Shown here piece by piece: positions 61,313 through 62,284 of a DNA stretch of 62,284 bases. Source of the DNA: an uncultured Pelagibacteraceae bacterium. Lineage in GTDB: Bacteria > Pseudomonadota > Alphaproteobacteria > Pelagibacterales > Pelagibacteraceae. Position numbers and translations under genes: made by a program. The notes beneath the pieces are model-generated. The model did not search any database. It saw only the letters and a list, made by a program, of their open reading frames with translations, and had not been told where the DNA came from. Numbering within the stretch: position 1 is the stretch's first letter; every line of letters begins with the position of its first letter. The DNA lies in contig CABXOW010000006.1 in the NCBI GenBank assembly GCA_902513955.1, forward strand, positions 1-62,284. Direction: 5' to 3'.

Positions 61313-62284
61313 TTACTTATTATTATTAGATATTGCTAGATGAACAACAGCACCTAATGATGCTCCAATTATCCAAGCATAACCTCCACCGCCACCTAAG
61401 TTAGCGAAGAAGTCATCTAAACCTAAAATTAAGATGTTTGGCCAAACAGTACCAACAGCAATATAACCTGAAAGTACCCATGCTAAAATTGCTTTATGGT
61501 TAAAGCCATCATTGTAATGATACTTAGCTTTTGGACCAGCATCAAACAATGCATCAACATTTAATTTTTCTTTTTTAATGATGTAGTAGTCAGTAATCAT
61601 AATACCAAATACTGGGGCAAGAATTGCACCTAAAGTATTAACAAATGGAAATAAACCCATTTGAGTAATAACAGCAACCCACATACCACCAATTACAAAA
61701 CCAAAACCAGCAGTTATTAATCCACCAGTTTTAAAATTAATTTTGCTTGGCATTAAATTAGCTAAGTCATACGCTGGAGGTATAAAGTTTGCAACCATGT
61801 TAATACCAACTGTTGCAGCAAAAAATGCAAATGCAGCAATTATTGTTAAACCTAGGTTATCTACTTTAGCAACCATATCTGTTGGACTTGCAACGTACTC
61901 ACCAAAAATGGCGATTGTTCCACCTGTTATCATTAAAGTAATGAAAGAGAATAAGATCACGTTTCCTACTAATCCCCATAGGTTACCTTTTCTCATTTCT
62001 TTTTCATTTTTAACAAATCTAGCAAAGTCACCGAAATTGATTACTACAGCAGCGAAATAACCAACCATAATTGAAAATACTGCTAAGAAAGCTCCAAATG
62101 ATCCTAAACCTTCAAAACCACCTGTTCTTTTTCCACCAGAAAATATATTTCCAACTTCAGAAAATAATCCTCCACCAGCTTTAGCCCAGATAACTATCAT
62201 TAATAGTATCATAACTGCATAAACTGCAGGTCCTGCGAAGTTTAAAAATCTTTTAACAAGATCTATACCTTGCCAAAATAGATA
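61313..62284 (-). CDS. NCS1-family nucleobase/hydantoin permease, truncated by window end
   Basis: A 3'-complete, 5'-incomplete gene. The frame remains open to the window edge beyond the first internal ATG (62212), with FWQGIDLVKRFLNFAGPAVY preceding it, so the protein continues upstream. At least 323 aa and about eight hydrophobic helices are seen. NSC1-type segments include GYFAAVVINFGDFARFVKN, FIPPAYDLANLMPSKIN and GIMITDYYIIKK. The family imports cytosine, uracil, allantoin or hydantoins with a cation. Substrate unknown. Confidence 0.88.
   Translation of the reverse strand, partial: YLFWQGIDLVKRFLNFAGPAVYAVMILLMIVIWAKAGGGLFSEVGNIFSGGKRTGGFEGLGSFGAFLAVFSIMVGYFAAVVINFGDFARFVKNEKEMRKGNLWGLVGNVILFSFITLMITGGTIAIFGEYVASPTDMVAKVDNLGLTIIAAFAFFAATVGINMVANFIPPAYDLANLMPSKINFKTGGLITAGFGFVIGGMWVAVITQMGLFPFVNTLGAILAPVFGIMITDYYIIKKEKLNVDALFDAGPKAKYHYNDGFNHKAILAWVLSGYIAVGTVWPNILILGLDDFFANLGGGGGYAWIIGASLGAVVHLAISNNNK

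Overview
The window reads as a chromosome segment of a free-living marine alphaproteobacterium of the SAR11 / Candidatus Pelagibacter group. The base composition is very AT-rich, gene starts are often coupled (TAATG or ATGA) or only a few bases apart, no gene-free stretch exceeds about 170 bp, and I see no insertion sequence, prophage, CRISPR array, tRNA or rRNA. The gene set (tmm, tdm, a TMAO-type ABC transporter, sarcosine-oxidase-type soxBDAG, fhs, a GS-III/glxBCD/amt block) is typical of methylated-amine and one-carbon metabolism in SAR11 and roseobacters. The assignment rests on recognition of protein families and gene order, not on a database search.

Layout. 0.1-5.2 kb (mostly minus): a split YeeE/YedE-type sulfur transporter, a CoA-binding protein, a crotonase-fold protein lacking the usual catalytic glutamates, a PhyH-type dioxygenase, a nucleotidyltransferase-like plus APS-kinase-like pair, and a Rieske oxygenase. 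Divergent from the latter (5.3-7.4 kb, plus) is a MetF-like / DmdA-like folate pair. 7.5-11.5 kb: two small membrane proteins and, on the minus strand, a four-gene operon of unknown role (M19-like protein with a partly lost metal site, a 553-aa unknown, a DUF3726-like protein, a 55-aa double-CxxC protein). 11.6-16.9 kb: purEK, GNAT, cold-shock protein, cupin, Asp/Glu racemase, lipoprotein and EamA exporter. 17.0-22.1 kb: soxBDAG (or mgdABCD), divergent from fhs. 24.0-28.4 kb: glpK-gpsA-Fe-ADH-glutamine amidotransferase operon. 28.5-38.4 kb: tmm, tmoW, tmoV, three envelope-type genes, tmoX, tdm and a small unknown. 38.4-41.4 kb: mcl-mtkA-mtkB. 41.6-53.1 kb (plus): FAD oxidoreductase, GlnT-like synthetase, mgsABC/glxBCD, an unknown, amt, small membrane proteins, gmaS, diaminopropionate ammonia-lyase. 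53.1-62.3 kb: zapE-type ATPase, cupin-like protein, a frameshifted bamB, a YfgM-like protein, acnA, LysE exporter, CsaA, argE and a truncated NCS1 permease.

How the genes fit together. TMAO is imported by TmoXVW; TMA is oxidised to TMAO by Tmm; TMAO is split by Tdm to dimethylamine and formaldehyde. Methylamine can pass through GmaS and MgsABC to N-methylglutamate, and an NMG dehydrogenase/sarcosine oxidase (soxBDAG-like) returns the methyl carbon as methylene-THF. Fhs links formate to formyl-THF, and amt retains released ammonium or methylammonium. MtkAB and Mcl connect malate with acetyl-CoA and glyoxylate. The dimethylamine step (dmmDABC) is not in the window.

Most notable observations: a bamB gene whose frame breaks near an A10 tract, while the missing C-terminus continues in another frame up to the next gene; a Rieske oxygenase with Glu at the bridging position beside a folate demethylase pair; the undescribed 8.1-11.5 kb operon; and a three-gene envelope cassette between tmoX and tmoVW.
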